The notes under the pieces were generated by a model, which had not been told where the DNA came from, searched no databases, and saw nothing but the letters and a program-made list of their open reading frames with translations. Positions 1-5,109 of a stretch of 5,975 bases of DNA are shown here, piece after piece (within the stretch, counting starts at the first letter, position 1; each line of letters starts with the position of its first letter). Origin of the DNA: Anaerolineae bacterium (GTDB lineage: Bacteria; Chloroflexota; Anaerolineae; B4-G1; SLSP01); assembly GCA_016934645.1 (NCBI GenBank), contig JAFGSL010000101.1:1-5975 (forward strand). Direction: 5' to 3'. A program made the translations under genes and the position numbers.

Positions 1-21
1 ATCCCCGCGTCTGGCGCATAG

Positions 22-50
22 TCGGGGATCTGGCGATCCCCTCTGAGCAT
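22..50. repeat. Dispersed GATC hairpin repeat, copy 1
   Basis: Positions 24-30 (GGGGATC) and 35-41 (GATCCCC) form a perfect 7-bp stem around the tetraloop TGGC, followed by the tail TCTGAGCAT. The same 29-nt unit recurs at 3542-3570 with only two differences, both in the stem, and pairing is kept there through a G-T wobble. The first bases of the window (ATCCCC, 1-6) could be the end of another copy or could pair with 24-29. The repeat lies just downstream of the recombinase stop codon. There is no T-run, so a terminator role is unlikely. Function unknown. Confidence 0.6.
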
Positions 51-83
51 CATTATCTAGAAAGGAACTTGCGCCTTGCGGTA

Positions 84-1010
84 CTAGAGCTCTTCATCCG
101 GTGCGTTCGAATCAGCCGCGCGGGGATGCGCACGTAGGTAGATTTCCCGGGCACGCTTTTGGGTCACGTTGGCGTAAATCTGCGTCGTCGCCAGGTTTTC
201 GTGACCGAGCAACTCCTGGACCACCCGCAGGTCGGCCCCGCCATCAAGCATGTGTGTGGCAAAGGTATGCCGCAATAGATGCGGCGTTACCGTCTGGTTG
301 ATGCCGGCAACGACGCCAGCCCGCCGCACAATCTCATCCACCGAGCGCACGGATAGCCGCCGTCCAAAACGGTTGAGAAACAAGGCGCTCGTTGGATGAC
401 GCTCCCCTAACTGGGCCGGACGCCCCACATCAATGTATGTCTGTAACGCTCCCACTGCCGGGCGACCGAGCAAGACCAACCGCTCCTTGTTTCCCTTGCC
501 GATGACGCGCATCTCCCCGCTATGTACATCTATGTCGCGCAGATCCAAAGCGGCTAGCTCTGCAACTCGCACGCCGGAAGCGTACAGGGTTTCGAGGATA
601 GCACGGTCGCGCATCCCCTGTGGCTCTGTGCTGTCGGGGACAGCCAACAACTGCTGCACTTCTTCGATGGTGAGATAACGAGGCAAACGGCGCGGAACGC
701 GCGGCGCGTAGATGCGCCGGAAGAGGTTCTGTTCCCAGGCTTTATGGTGCACCAGATAGTCGCCAAAGGCGCGCAACTCAAAGACACGCCGCGCGATGCT
801 AGCCCGCGCGTACTCGGCTTCGGCTAACTCCTGCAGATAATCGCGCACCAGATCACGGTGCAGCCCACCTAGGGTATTGATCCCTTGCTCGGCGCTGTAG
901 TCGAGGAACTGTCCAATGTCAGTACGGTAGTTTTTAACGGTGTAGGGCGAGGCATTGTCGCGCTCCAACGCCTTGAGGTAACGCTCCAAGCACGCGCGTA
1001 AGGTGTCCAT
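84..1010 (-). CDS. xerC: Tyrosine site-specific recombinase, XerC/XerD family
   Basis: This 308-residue protein has the length and layout of Xer recombinases, which resolve chromosome dimers at dif sites by cutting and rejoining DNA through a phosphotyrosine bond. Residues 1-90 form the SAM-like core-binding domain and about 110-290 the catalytic domain. All six active-site residues are visible: R148 (in ASGVRVAEL), K172 (GKGNKER), H244 and R247 (HLLRHTFATHML), H270 (LLGHENL) and nucleophile Y279 (TQIYANV). The MDTLRACLERYLKALERD start matches usual Xer N-termini, although no Shine-Dalgarno sequence precedes it (upstream reads TGATTCTTTAA). It follows the hydrolase gene on the same strand after 91 nt without a strong terminator, so co-transcription is possible. 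XerC versus XerD cannot be settled from sequence alone. A mobile-element integrase is less likely, because the size is standard and no att sites or element genes are seen. Confidence 0.93.
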   Translation of the reverse strand: MDTLRACLERYLKALERDNASPYTVKNYRTDIGQFLDYSAEQGINTLGGLHRDLVRDYLQELAEAEYARASIARRVFELRAFGDYLVHHKAWEQNLFRRIYAPRVPRRLPRYLTIEEVQQLLAVPDSTEPQGMRDRAILETLYASGVRVAELAALDLRDIDVHSGEMRVIGKGNKERLVLLGRPAVGALQTYIDVGRPAQLGERHPTSALFLNRFGRRLSVRSVDEIVRRAGVVAGINQTVTPHLLRHTFATHMLDGGADLRVVQELLGHENLATTQIYANVTQKRAREIYLRAHPRAADSNAPDEEL

Positions 1011-1015
1011 TTAAA

Positions 1016-1100
1016 GAATCAGCAAATGGGCAAATGGGCAAATCAACGAATTATTGTTAGCCCATTCTCTGATTCGCTGATTCATTGATTCGCTCATTTC
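1016..1100. repeat. Short tandem repeats and imperfect inverted repeat between hydrolase and xer genes
   Basis: The gap holds three near-tandem GCAAATGG units (1022-1039) and three octamers of the form GATTCNYT (1071-1094: GATTCGCT, GATTCATT, GATTCGCT). Positions 1016-1031 are complementary to 1060-1075 at 14 of 16 positions, so transcripts of either strand could fold into a stem with a roughly 28-nt loop. On the minus strand the stem is followed only by TTT, so at best it is a weak terminator or mRNA stabiliser ahead of xer. Confidence 0.6.
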
Positions 1101-1101
1101 C

Positions 1102-1938
1102 CTACCGCTCGACCTTGAGTTTATCGTAGATGCTCAAGATGTTGGCGATGTGCAAGCGGTGGCTGGCGATGCCTAGCGGCACCCGCTCCAGGCCACAGTC
1201 CTCCAAGGGGATGTTCCAAATCTCTTTGCGGTCGCGTCCCTGTCGCAGGGCAGTCTGCGCTTTTTTGTAGACACACTCCAGATAACGGATGTAACGATCT
1301 ATCACAACCTTAATCTCGCCGCGCAGGATGACTTCACCATGGCCCTGCACGATCGTCTCCGGGGCCAGCTCTTTGATGTACTGCAATGTTTCAATCTCGC
1401 GCGCCCAGTCGCCATCCGCGATGATGGGAATCGCCATGACCGCATCCCCGGTAATGAGGATTTCTTCCTCTTCCATCAAGATACCGATATTATCGTCCGT
1501 GTGGCCTGGCAATGAGAACAGCCGGAAACGCTTGTTACCCGCGCGCAATAGCAGTTCACCAGTGTCAAAAGTGATGTTCGGAATGCGCAAGGTGACCTCG
1601 GCAAACGTCGAATCGCTCTGCCGTGCCTCATCGAGTGATGATTGACCAACTTCCAATAGCTTTATACGACACAATTCGTGCGCAACAACGTCAATGGTTT
1701 GCGGAAAAGCAAACAGCCCATAGACGTGATCCATGTGATGGTGGGTTAAAATCGCGGAGTGAAATTTCGGTCCGACCCGCACTTCAAGAAAACGTGCGAT
1801 TTGTTTGGCTTCGTCCGGGAAGGGAAGCCCATCCACAAGGATGATCCCTTCTCGTGTCACCACCGCCACAGAGTTGACTAAAGCGTAACGATCACTGGTG
1901 AAGAGATAGATCTCCTCAGAGACTCGTTCCCAATACAT
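1102..1938 (-). CDS. Metallo-beta-lactamase-fold hydrolase
   Basis: This 278-residue protein is a complete metallo-beta-lactamase-fold enzyme, probably binuclear zinc and cytosolic (no signal peptide in the chosen form). Visible metal ligands are the HxHxDH motif at 66-71 (HHHMDH), H146 in PGHTDD, D165 in ITGDAV and H200 in QGHGEV. The C-terminal helical part (about 205-278) resembles the tail of the large generic MBL hydrolase group. The substrate is not predictable, and it need not be a beta-lactamase. The reading frame stays open up to 2064, but I place the start at 1938. GAGG (1947-1944) sits 5 nt upstream of this ATG, the fold begins there (MYWERVSEEIYLF), and the longer start lies upstream of the predicted transcription start. 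It has its own promoter at 2055-2083 and a leader of about 110 nt. Confidence 0.87.
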   Translation of the reverse strand: MYWERVSEEIYLFTSDRYALVNSVAVVTREGIILVDGLPFPDEAKQIARFLEVRVGPKFHSAILTHHHMDHVYGLFAFPQTIDVVAHELCRIKLLEVGQSSLDEARQSDSTFAEVTLRIPNITFDTGELLLRAGNKRFRLFSLPGHTDDNIGILMEEEEILITGDAVMAIPIIADGDWAREIETLQYIKELAPETIVQGHGEVILRGEIKVVIDRYIRYLECVYKKAQTALRQGRDRKEIWNIPLEDCGLERVPLGIASHRLHIANILSIYDKLKVER

Positions 1939-1943
1939 ACAGT

Positions 1944-1947
1944 CCTC
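1944..1947 (-). promoter_or_regulatory. Ribosome binding site deciding the MBL hydrolase start
   Basis: On the minus strand GAGG is followed by a 5-nt spacer (ACTGT) and the ATG at 1938. The in-frame ATG at 2064 lacks such a site and would lie upstream of the transcript start. Confidence 0.7.
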
Positions 1948-1963
1948 AATCCCAAAATAGTGA

Positions 1964-1981
1964 GCGGTGAAACAACACCGC
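1964..1981 (-). other. Small hairpin in the leader of the MBL hydrolase mRNA
   Basis: GCGGTG (1964-1969) and CACCGC (1976-1981) form a perfect 6-bp stem with a 6-nt loop, within the roughly 110-nt untranslated leader and about 25 nt upstream of the start codon. Role unknown; it could be a chance stem. Confidence 0.35.
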
Positions 1982-2054
1982 ACGAAATTCTTAACCCACA
2001 ACGCCGTGGGGAAGAGAAATGATTGCGCCAATTGATTGACAAAACTCTTTGCGA

Positions 2055-2083
2055 AGCATAACACAAGCGAGATGGAAAGTCAA
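2055..2083 (-). promoter_or_regulatory. Sigma-70-type promoter of the MBL hydrolase
   Basis: On the minus strand TTGACT (2083-2078) is separated by exactly 17 nt from TATGCT (2060-2055). The -10 is preceded directly by TGT, an extended -10 motif. Transcription would begin near 2048, giving a leader of about 110 nt before the ATG at 1938. Confidence 0.7.
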
Positions 2084-2116
2084 GGTTACTTTACATAACA
2101 ATAACAAAACACCGAC

Positions 2117-2156
2117 AACAAAAAACCACGCTTATGAACAAGCGCGGTTTTTTGTT
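2117..2156 (-). terminator. Strong intrinsic terminator of the 6S-like RNA, symmetric on both strands
   Basis: AACAAAAAACC (2117-2127) is perfectly complementary to GGTTTTTTGTT (2146-2156). After one A-C mismatch, CGCTT (2129-2133) pairs with AAGCG (2140-2144) around a 6-nt loop. Read on the minus strand, the GC-rich upper stem is followed by TTTTTT, a textbook intrinsic terminator. It separates the non-coding RNA from the hydrolase promoter. Symmetry lets it stop plus-strand transcripts too. Confidence 0.85.
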
Positions 2157-2164
2157 AAAAATAA

Positions 2165-2341
2165 GTTCAGCCCCGCCGTGCCGTGGACCGCTGGTTTTGA
2201 CCCTGCTTACGCAGGTGGGGTCCTGCCGAACAACTCAGCCTTGCCCGAAGGCTACCGCGTTGTCGCTCTTGGACAACAGACCCCTCTTTATCAAAATGTT
2301 GGCTCAAAACCCCGTGTCGGTTTCACGTACACGGCAGGTGT
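2165..2341 (-). ncRNA. ssrS: Rod-shaped non-coding RNA, probable 6S RNA
   Basis: 6S RNA binds the sigma-70 RNA polymerase holoenzyme by imitating an open promoter. Seen here on the minus strand: a strong promoter (2348-2375), an RNA of about 175 nt from near 2341, and an intrinsic terminator (2117-2156). It contains no believable protein. The fold I can draw by eye has a closing stem 2338-2330 with 2180-2172 (9 bp), then 2327-2324 with 2185-2182, 2321-2318 with 2190-2187, and 2311-2304 with 2200-2193 (8 bp). An open central bubble follows (2303-2285 on the 5' side, 2216-2201 on the 3' side), whose 3' side holds a small hairpin (CCUGC, GUAA loop, GCAGG). An apical arm starts with 2284-2279 paired to 2222-2217 and ends in the hairpin AGCCUU-CGGGC-AAGGCU (2253-2237). 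Length, bubble and 3'-side bubble hairpin are those of 6S RNA. The identification rests on shape, not on a sequence match. Exact ends are estimates. Confidence 0.68.
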
Positions 2342-2347
2342 AGCGGT

Positions 2348-2375
2348 ATAATACCACAATTCAAGAAGATGACAA
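2348..2375 (-). promoter_or_regulatory. Promoter of the 6S-like RNA
   Basis: On the minus strand TTGTCA (2375-2370) lies 16 nt from TATTAT (2353-2348), which is preceded by TGG, an extended -10. The start would be near 2341, right at the foot of the closing stem. The -35 begins three bases after the dipeptidase stop codon. Confidence 0.75.
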
Positions 2376-2377
2376 CC

Positions 2378-3445
2378 CTAAAAGCCGCCGGACAGCACAC
2401 GCCGGAGTATGCGCAACCAGTTCCCACTTAAAATCGCGTTGATGTCCGCATCCGCGTAGCCGCGCTCGACCAACAGTGCACCAAGCTTTCCCAAATCTGC
2501 ACTGGATTCCACACCCTCTGGGACCGCTTCCTGCCCAAATCCGCCATCGAAGTCCGAACCAATGCCAACAAAACGTGCGTCACCTGTAATCTGGCAGATG
2601 TGGTCGATAACCTCGACAAGGCGCGTGAGGGGCAAGCGCGCGGCGCCGGGACGCCAATCTTCATCCAGCATACGATTGAAGGGGATAACCCCTATCACAC
2701 CGTCGCAGTCGGCTATCCGGCGGATCAACGTATCGGGTAGCATGCGCAGGCGATCCACAAAAGCGCGTGGGTTGGCATGCGTTGCGACTACTGGGCCTGG
2801 ATAACGATCCAGAGCTTCGTAAGCCGCTTCCTCCCACAGATGGCTGAGGTCAAGCAGCAGGTTGTAATCCGCCATAGTCACAAGCAACTGCCGCCCGTCA
2901 TCGGTCAGAGGACCAGGCGCCGCGTTGCCGCCAGCATAGCGCGTCCCCATCGACCAAGTCAACCCAACGCCGCGCAGACCGCGTTCCACCCACCATCCTA
3001 CCTCTCCAGGCTCACGGATTGGCTCTGCGCCTTCCATCACGACAAAAATACCCAGTTGCGGCTGCTCCGTATCCCAGGAAGCCAACACCGCCTCCATATC
3101 AACAACTGTGTTTAGGAGAACTACCTGCTCGTTTTCGTCGGCCAGACGGCGATAGTAGTCGAGTTGTAGCACAGCGTAACGGTGAGCCTCTTGCGTGGTA
3201 TGGTAAGCTTGCGGTTCCCGTAAGCCTTTGAAATCCGGCGCGACGAAGAGGCTGCCACCCACAATCGCTACACGCCCTTCAAGGAGCGCCGGCACTGTAG
3301 TCATGCACATACCAGCCGGACTACCGGGCGGCGGTGTTGCAGCTTCAAGATGGCGAATCTCATTCACAGAGCGCAATAAATCACGCCCCAGAACCACGGC
3401 GTTGTAGGCCAGATCAAGATGCGCATCGACAAGAATAGGTTTCAT
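2378..3445 (-). CDS. Membrane dipeptidase family (M19) zinc peptidase
   Basis: This 355-residue protein belongs to peptidase family M19 (renal or membrane dipeptidase), whose members cleave dipeptides, including D-residue-containing ones, with a binuclear zinc site in an amidohydrolase-like barrel. Visible ligands and catalytic residues are H9 and D11 (VDAHLDLAYN), bridging E138 (VVMEGAEP), H202 (LDLSHLWEEA), H223 (VATHANPR) and D298 (GIGSDFDGGFG). Length is normal for the family. No signal peptide is visible, so it probably acts in the cytoplasm. The frame is open to 3538, but I choose the ATG at 3445: a GGAGG ends 4 nt before it, and MKPILVDAHLD is the usual family start. The extra N-terminus would be coded by a hairpin-rich intergenic stretch. 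The gene runs divergently from the FHA gene. No terminator separates its stop from the 6S-like RNA promoter. Confidence 0.9.
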   Translation of the reverse strand: MKPILVDAHLDLAYNAVVLGRDLLRSVNEIRHLEAATPPPGSPAGMCMTTVPALLEGRVAIVGGSLFVAPDFKGLREPQAYHTTQEAHRYAVLQLDYYRRLADENEQVVLLNTVVDMEAVLASWDTEQPQLGIFVVMEGAEPIREPGEVGWWVERGLRGVGLTWSMGTRYAGGNAAPGPLTDDGRQLLVTMADYNLLLDLSHLWEEAAYEALDRYPGPVVATHANPRAFVDRLRMLPDTLIRRIADCDGVIGVIPFNRMLDEDWRPGAARLPLTRLVEVIDHICQITGDARFVGIGSDFDGGFGQEAVPEGVESSADLGKLGALLVERGYADADINAILSGNWLRILRRVLSGGF

Positions 3446-3448
3446 AGA

Positions 3449-3454
3449 CCCTCC
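3449..3454 (-). promoter_or_regulatory. Ribosome binding site deciding the dipeptidase start
   Basis: The minus strand reads GGAGGG here, directly upstream of the ATG at 3445 (4 nt between GGAGG and ATG). It supports the shorter 355-residue protein over the 386-residue reading. Confidence 0.75.
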
Positions 3455-3504
3455 AGAAAATCGTCTAGTACCGTGCGGAGCAAATAGCTTCCCGGTTTGT
3501 GCTT

Positions 3505-3527
3505 GCCAGGGATCATCAGATCCCGGC
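3505..3527. repeat. GATC-centred hairpin in the dipeptidase-FHA gap
   Basis: GGGATC (3509-3514) pairs with GATCCC (3519-3524) around ATCA. The stem is extended by GCC (3505-3507) with GGC (3525-3527) past a bulged A. It has the same GGGATC-N4-GATCCC plan as the repeats at 22-50 and 3542-3570 but different flanks and loop, so it is a related or merely similar element. It lies in the untranslated region upstream of the dipeptidase. Confidence 0.5.
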
Positions 3528-3541
3528 GTTGTGTGCAAGAA

Positions 3542-3570
3542 TCGTGGATCTGGCGATCCGCTCTGAGCAT
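3542..3570. repeat. Dispersed GATC hairpin repeat, copy 2
   Basis: This is the same 29-nt unit as at 22-50, with two substitutions. GTGGATC (3544-3550) pairs with GATCCGC (3555-3561) around TGGC, followed by the identical tail TCTGAGCAT. The changed bases lie opposite each other and still pair as T-G, which suggests the folded form matters or that the copies spread as hairpins. It sits in the divergent gap upstream of the dipeptidase. Confidence 0.6.
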
Positions 3571-3609
3571 AGCTAACCAGTTCAGGATTTCTACCGCGAT
3601 GTACTAACA

Positions 3610-3630
3610 GTCGTTGAGTTCACCAACGAC
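3610..3630. repeat. Perfect 7-bp inverted repeat upstream of the FHA promoter
   Basis: GTCGTTG (3610-3616) and CAACGAC (3624-3630) are perfectly complementary with a 7-nt spacer. The element abuts the predicted -35 (3631-3636) of the FHA gene, so it could be a regulator site. It has no T-run to act as a terminator for either strand. Confidence 0.5.
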
Positions 3631-3658
3631 TTGCCTGTATTCTCTACAGGAGTATACT
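3631..3658 (+). promoter_or_regulatory. Predicted promoter of the FHA gene with embedded dyad
   Basis: TTGCCT (3631-3636) and TATACT (3653-3658) are spaced by 16 nt. Almost the whole spacer is occupied by the perfect dyad CCTGTA-N5-TACAGG (3634-3650), and the -10 sits inside the palindrome GAGTATACTC (3650-3659). A dyad between -35 and -10 is a common place for a repressor or a MerR-like activator. Transcription would start near 3665, about 23 nt before the start codon. Confidence 0.55.
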
Positions 3659-3674
3659 CGTTTTCAGCAAAAGT

Positions 3675-3679
3675 GGAGG
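3675..3679 (+). promoter_or_regulatory. Ribosome binding site deciding the FHA protein start
   Basis: GGAGG is followed by an 8-nt spacer and the ATG at 3688. The upstream in-frame ATG at 3631 falls on the promoter and is not credible. Confidence 0.75.
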
Positions 3680-3687
3680 TTGAAGCT

Positions 3688-4419
3688 ATGGAGAATACTA
3701 TCCGGCGATTTCTAGTTGTGATCGAAGGGCCAAATGCGGGTCAAGCTTACCCGTTACAGGACATGGTCTGCACGATAGGTCGCACAGCCGATAACACGAT
3801 CGTCATCGACAGCACGCGCATATCGCGCCACCACACCCAAATTCGGCTAGCAGAAGGAACAACAGGGACCACTGCGATTGTCGAAGATATGGGTAGCACG
3901 AACGGCACATGGGTTAACCATCGCCAACTCACTGGCCCACACCGATTGATGCCGGGTGATGTCGTTACCCTGGCAGATTACATCACCTTCCAATATGAGG
4001 TTGAGGACGCATTATCCACAGCAAAACTTATACCAACGATGCCAGACAGCGCTACGCAGATGATGAACGACAGCACGCCTTATCCCCCTCCTCCTCCCCC
4101 ACCTGACTACGAAGAACCGTACCGTACGTACTCAGAGAGCCCCATCATACCACCACAACAACCCCTTATCCAATTTGATTCTGCGTCACAGACGGCGTCC
4201 GCATCACAACCCACGCCAGCACCGCAGCAAGCGTGGACAGCACCACCACCCCCACCGCCTGCAGCACCTCCAGCCAGACGCTCAAAATGGATCTATGTCA
4301 TCGTCGCCATTCTGCTTGTTTTGATTTGTATTTGCCTGGGCATAGCCATATACTTATGGTTTGCCCCAGTAACATTTTGGGAGAGCGTCTTCGATTTGTT
4401 CAATATACCCCTCCCCTAA
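3688..4419 (+). CDS. FHA-domain protein with proline-rich linker and C-terminal membrane anchor
   Basis: This 243-residue protein carries one forkhead-associated domain (about 7-105), a module that binds phosphothreonine peptides made by Ser/Thr kinases. The conserved FHA residues are present: G31-R32 (IGRTADN), S46-R47-H48 (SRHH) and N72-G73 (GSTNGTWVN). After the domain comes a low-complexity linker rich in Pro, Gln, Ser and Ala (about 112-198), with runs of seven and six prolines. One hydrophobic helix follows (about 201-226, WIYVIVAILLVLICICLGIAIYLWF) with a short tail. The pattern predicts a tail-anchored protein with the FHA domain in the cytoplasm, preceded by the positive patch ARRSK. 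No kinase or phosphatase gene is in the window, so the partner is unknown. The gene appears monocistronic, with its own promoter and a terminator at 4433-4470. FHA assignment is secure; role is open. Confidence 0.9.
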   Translation: MENTIRRFLVVIEGPNAGQAYPLQDMVCTIGRTADNTIVIDSTRISRHHTQIRLAEGTTGTTAIVEDMGSTNGTWVNHRQLTGPHRLMPGDVVTLADYITFQYEVEDALSTAKLIPTMPDSATQMMNDSTPYPPPPPPPDYEEPYRTYSESPIIPPQQPLIQFDSASQTASASQPTPAPQQAWTAPPPPPPAAPPARRSKWIYVIVAILLVLICICLGIAIYLWFAPVTFWESVFDLFNIPLP

Positions 4420-4432
4420 GATCAAAAACACA

Positions 4433-4470
4433 CAGCGCTCCGCGCGACATCGCGTCGGGCGCTGGTCTTT
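4433..4470. terminator. Terminator hairpin between the convergent FHA and peroxiredoxin genes
   Basis: CAGCGC (4433-4438) pairs with GCGCTG (4459-4464), and an inner CGCG/CGCG helix gives a long GC-rich stem. On the plus strand it is followed by GTCTTT, a modest T-run 14 nt after the FHA stop. On the minus strand, complement of the A-run at 4424-4428 gives TTTTT a few bases after the stem. It probably works for both convergent genes. Confidence 0.6.
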
Positions 4471-4474
4471 GTAG

Positions 4475-4494
4475 AAAATAGTGTTTTCCACTAT
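4475..4494 (-). terminator. Intrinsic terminator of the peroxiredoxin gene
   Basis: Read on the minus strand, ATAGTG (4494-4489) and CACTAT (4483-4478) form a 6-bp stem with a GAAAA loop, followed by TTTT (4478-4475). It lies 11 bases after the peroxiredoxin stop codon. It is AT-rich and probably only partly efficient, with the GC-rich hairpin just beyond as backup. Confidence 0.6.
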
Positions 4495-4505
4495 AGCGAG
4501 AGGGT

Positions 4506-4964
4506 TTATAGCTTAACCAGTTTTAGCGCCAGGTCCGCCGTGGTCAGCGGCTTAACTTTGTGCACGACCTCCGCCAAACGCCCATCTTCGCCAACACCAA
4601 AGTGACTGCGGATAATGCCTTCGTACACTTTGCCGTACATCTTCTTTTCACCCCACGCACCATATGCCTCGGCGACCTTGTGATCTGGGTCCGAGAGAAG
4701 AGCAAAAGGCAACGCGTACTTCTCACGGAACTTTACCAGGGCCTCCGGTTTGTCAGGGCTGATACCGATAACGATGGCATTCTCGGCTTCGATGTTTGGA
4801 TAAACATCGCGTAGCGCACAGGCTTGCTTCGTGCAACCCGGTGTATCCGCTTTGGGATAAAAGTAGAGCACGACCTTGCGCCCGCGATAATCGGACAAAG
4901 AAACCATTTCCCCGGTATCGGACTGCAATGAAAAGTCTGGAGCCATTTCACCTATTGCGACCAT
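4506..4964 (-). CDS. bcp: Thioredoxin-dependent peroxiredoxin, Bcp/PrxQ type
   Basis: This 152-residue protein is a full-length PrxQ/Bcp peroxiredoxin, which reduces hydrogen peroxide and organic hydroperoxides in the cytoplasm with electrons from thioredoxin. It has a thioredoxin fold with the active-site motif YPKADTPGCT (36-45). C44 is the peroxidatic cysteine, T41 and P37 belong to the PxxxTxxC motif, and C49 five residues later is the resolving cysteine typical of the atypical 2-Cys Bcp group. R119 (IIRSHFGVGEDG) is the conserved arginine of the active site. The start is supported by AGGAGG (4977-4972) with a 7-nt spacer. Transcription is divergent from the small membrane-protein gene, from a promoter at 5018-5046. 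Half of a perfect inverted repeat abuts its -10, hinting at shared regulation. Confidence 0.95.
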   Translation of the reverse strand: MVAIGEMAPDFSLQSDTGEMVSLSDYRGRKVVLYFYPKADTPGCTKQACALRDVYPNIEAENAIVIGISPDKPEALVKFREKYALPFALLSDPDHKVAEAYGAWGEKKMYGKVYEGIIRSHFGVGEDGRLAEVVHKVKPLTTADLALKLVKL

Positions 4965-4971
4965 AGTTCGA

Positions 4972-4977
4972 CCTCCT
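4972..4977 (-). promoter_or_regulatory. Ribosome binding site of bcp
   Basis: AGGAGG on the minus strand, 7 nt from the ATG at 4964. It is a near-ideal match to the anti-Shine-Dalgarno sequence. Confidence 0.8.
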
Positions 4978-5017
4978 AATGCCGTTATGATTTAACTCAT
5001 AAAAACCAACTTTATAT

Positions 5018-5046
5018 ATTTTACTACAAAAGCCTTTCAGAATCAA
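5018..5046 (-). promoter_or_regulatory. Promoter of bcp
   Basis: On the minus strand TTGATT (5046-5041) and TAAAAT (5023-5018) are spaced by 17 nt. The start would be near 5011, leaving an AT-rich leader of about 47 nt. The spacer carries the left arm of the 5023-5070 inverted repeat, right against the -10. Confidence 0.6.
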
Positions 5047-5070
5047 GATGACGGCTAAACCTTTTGTAGT
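5023..5070. repeat. Perfect 10-bp inverted repeat across the bcp / small-protein divergent promoters
   Basis: ACTACAAAAG (5023-5032) and CTTTTGTAGT (5061-5070) are exact reverse complements, 28 nt apart. The left arm abuts and overlaps by one base the bcp -10. The right arm covers the predicted -35 (5064-5069) of the plus-strand promoter. The arm centres are 38 bp apart, roughly 3.6 helical turns. The placement suggests paired operator half-sites rather than an RNA hairpin, but no regulator is encoded nearby. Confidence 0.6.
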
Positions 5071-5091
5071 CTGTGGCCATTGTGATACAAT
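5064..5091 (+). promoter_or_regulatory. Promoter of the 69-residue membrane protein gene
   Basis: TTGTAG (5064-5069) and TACAAT (5086-5091) are spaced by 16 nt. TGA directly before the -10 makes it an extended -10. The start would be near 5098, giving a leader of about 120 nt. A second -10-like GATAAT at 5095-5100 lacks a good -35. Confidence 0.55.
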
Positions 5092-5109
5092 CGTGATAAT
5101 GATTCAACT

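Noticed and set aside
84..1010. Recombinase as the integrase of a mobile element.
   Set aside because: Length and motifs are those of housekeeping Xer proteins. No tRNA gene with att duplication, excisionase, phage or conjugation genes are visible in the window.
1016..1100. CRISPR array.
   Set aside because: The repeats are 8 nt, contiguous and without spacers. No cas genes are nearby.
1102..1938. Antibiotic-resistance metallo-beta-lactamase.
   Set aside because: Only the general fold motifs are present, with no secretion signal. The generic MBL hydrolase group is far broader, so substrate is left open.
1939..2064. 42-residue N-terminal extension of the MBL hydrolase.
   Set aside because: The start at 2064 lies upstream of the predicted -10 and transcription start. 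The extension is unlike the fold, while 1938 has a well-spaced GAGG.
2049..2351. 100-residue plus-strand open frame and an overlapping 69-residue frame (2134-2343).
   Set aside because: It spans the hydrolase promoter, the intrinsic terminator and the 6S-like RNA, has no good ribosome binding site, and its codons are explained by the paired RNA structure on the other strand.
3446..3538. 31-residue N-terminal extension of the dipeptidase.
   Set aside because: It is coded through an intergenic hairpin. The ATG at 3445 has a GGAGG and the normal family start.
3631..3687. 19-residue N-terminal extension of the FHA protein.
   Set aside because: It overlaps the -35, dyad and -10 of the predicted promoter. 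The ATG at 3688 has GGAGG at 8 nt.
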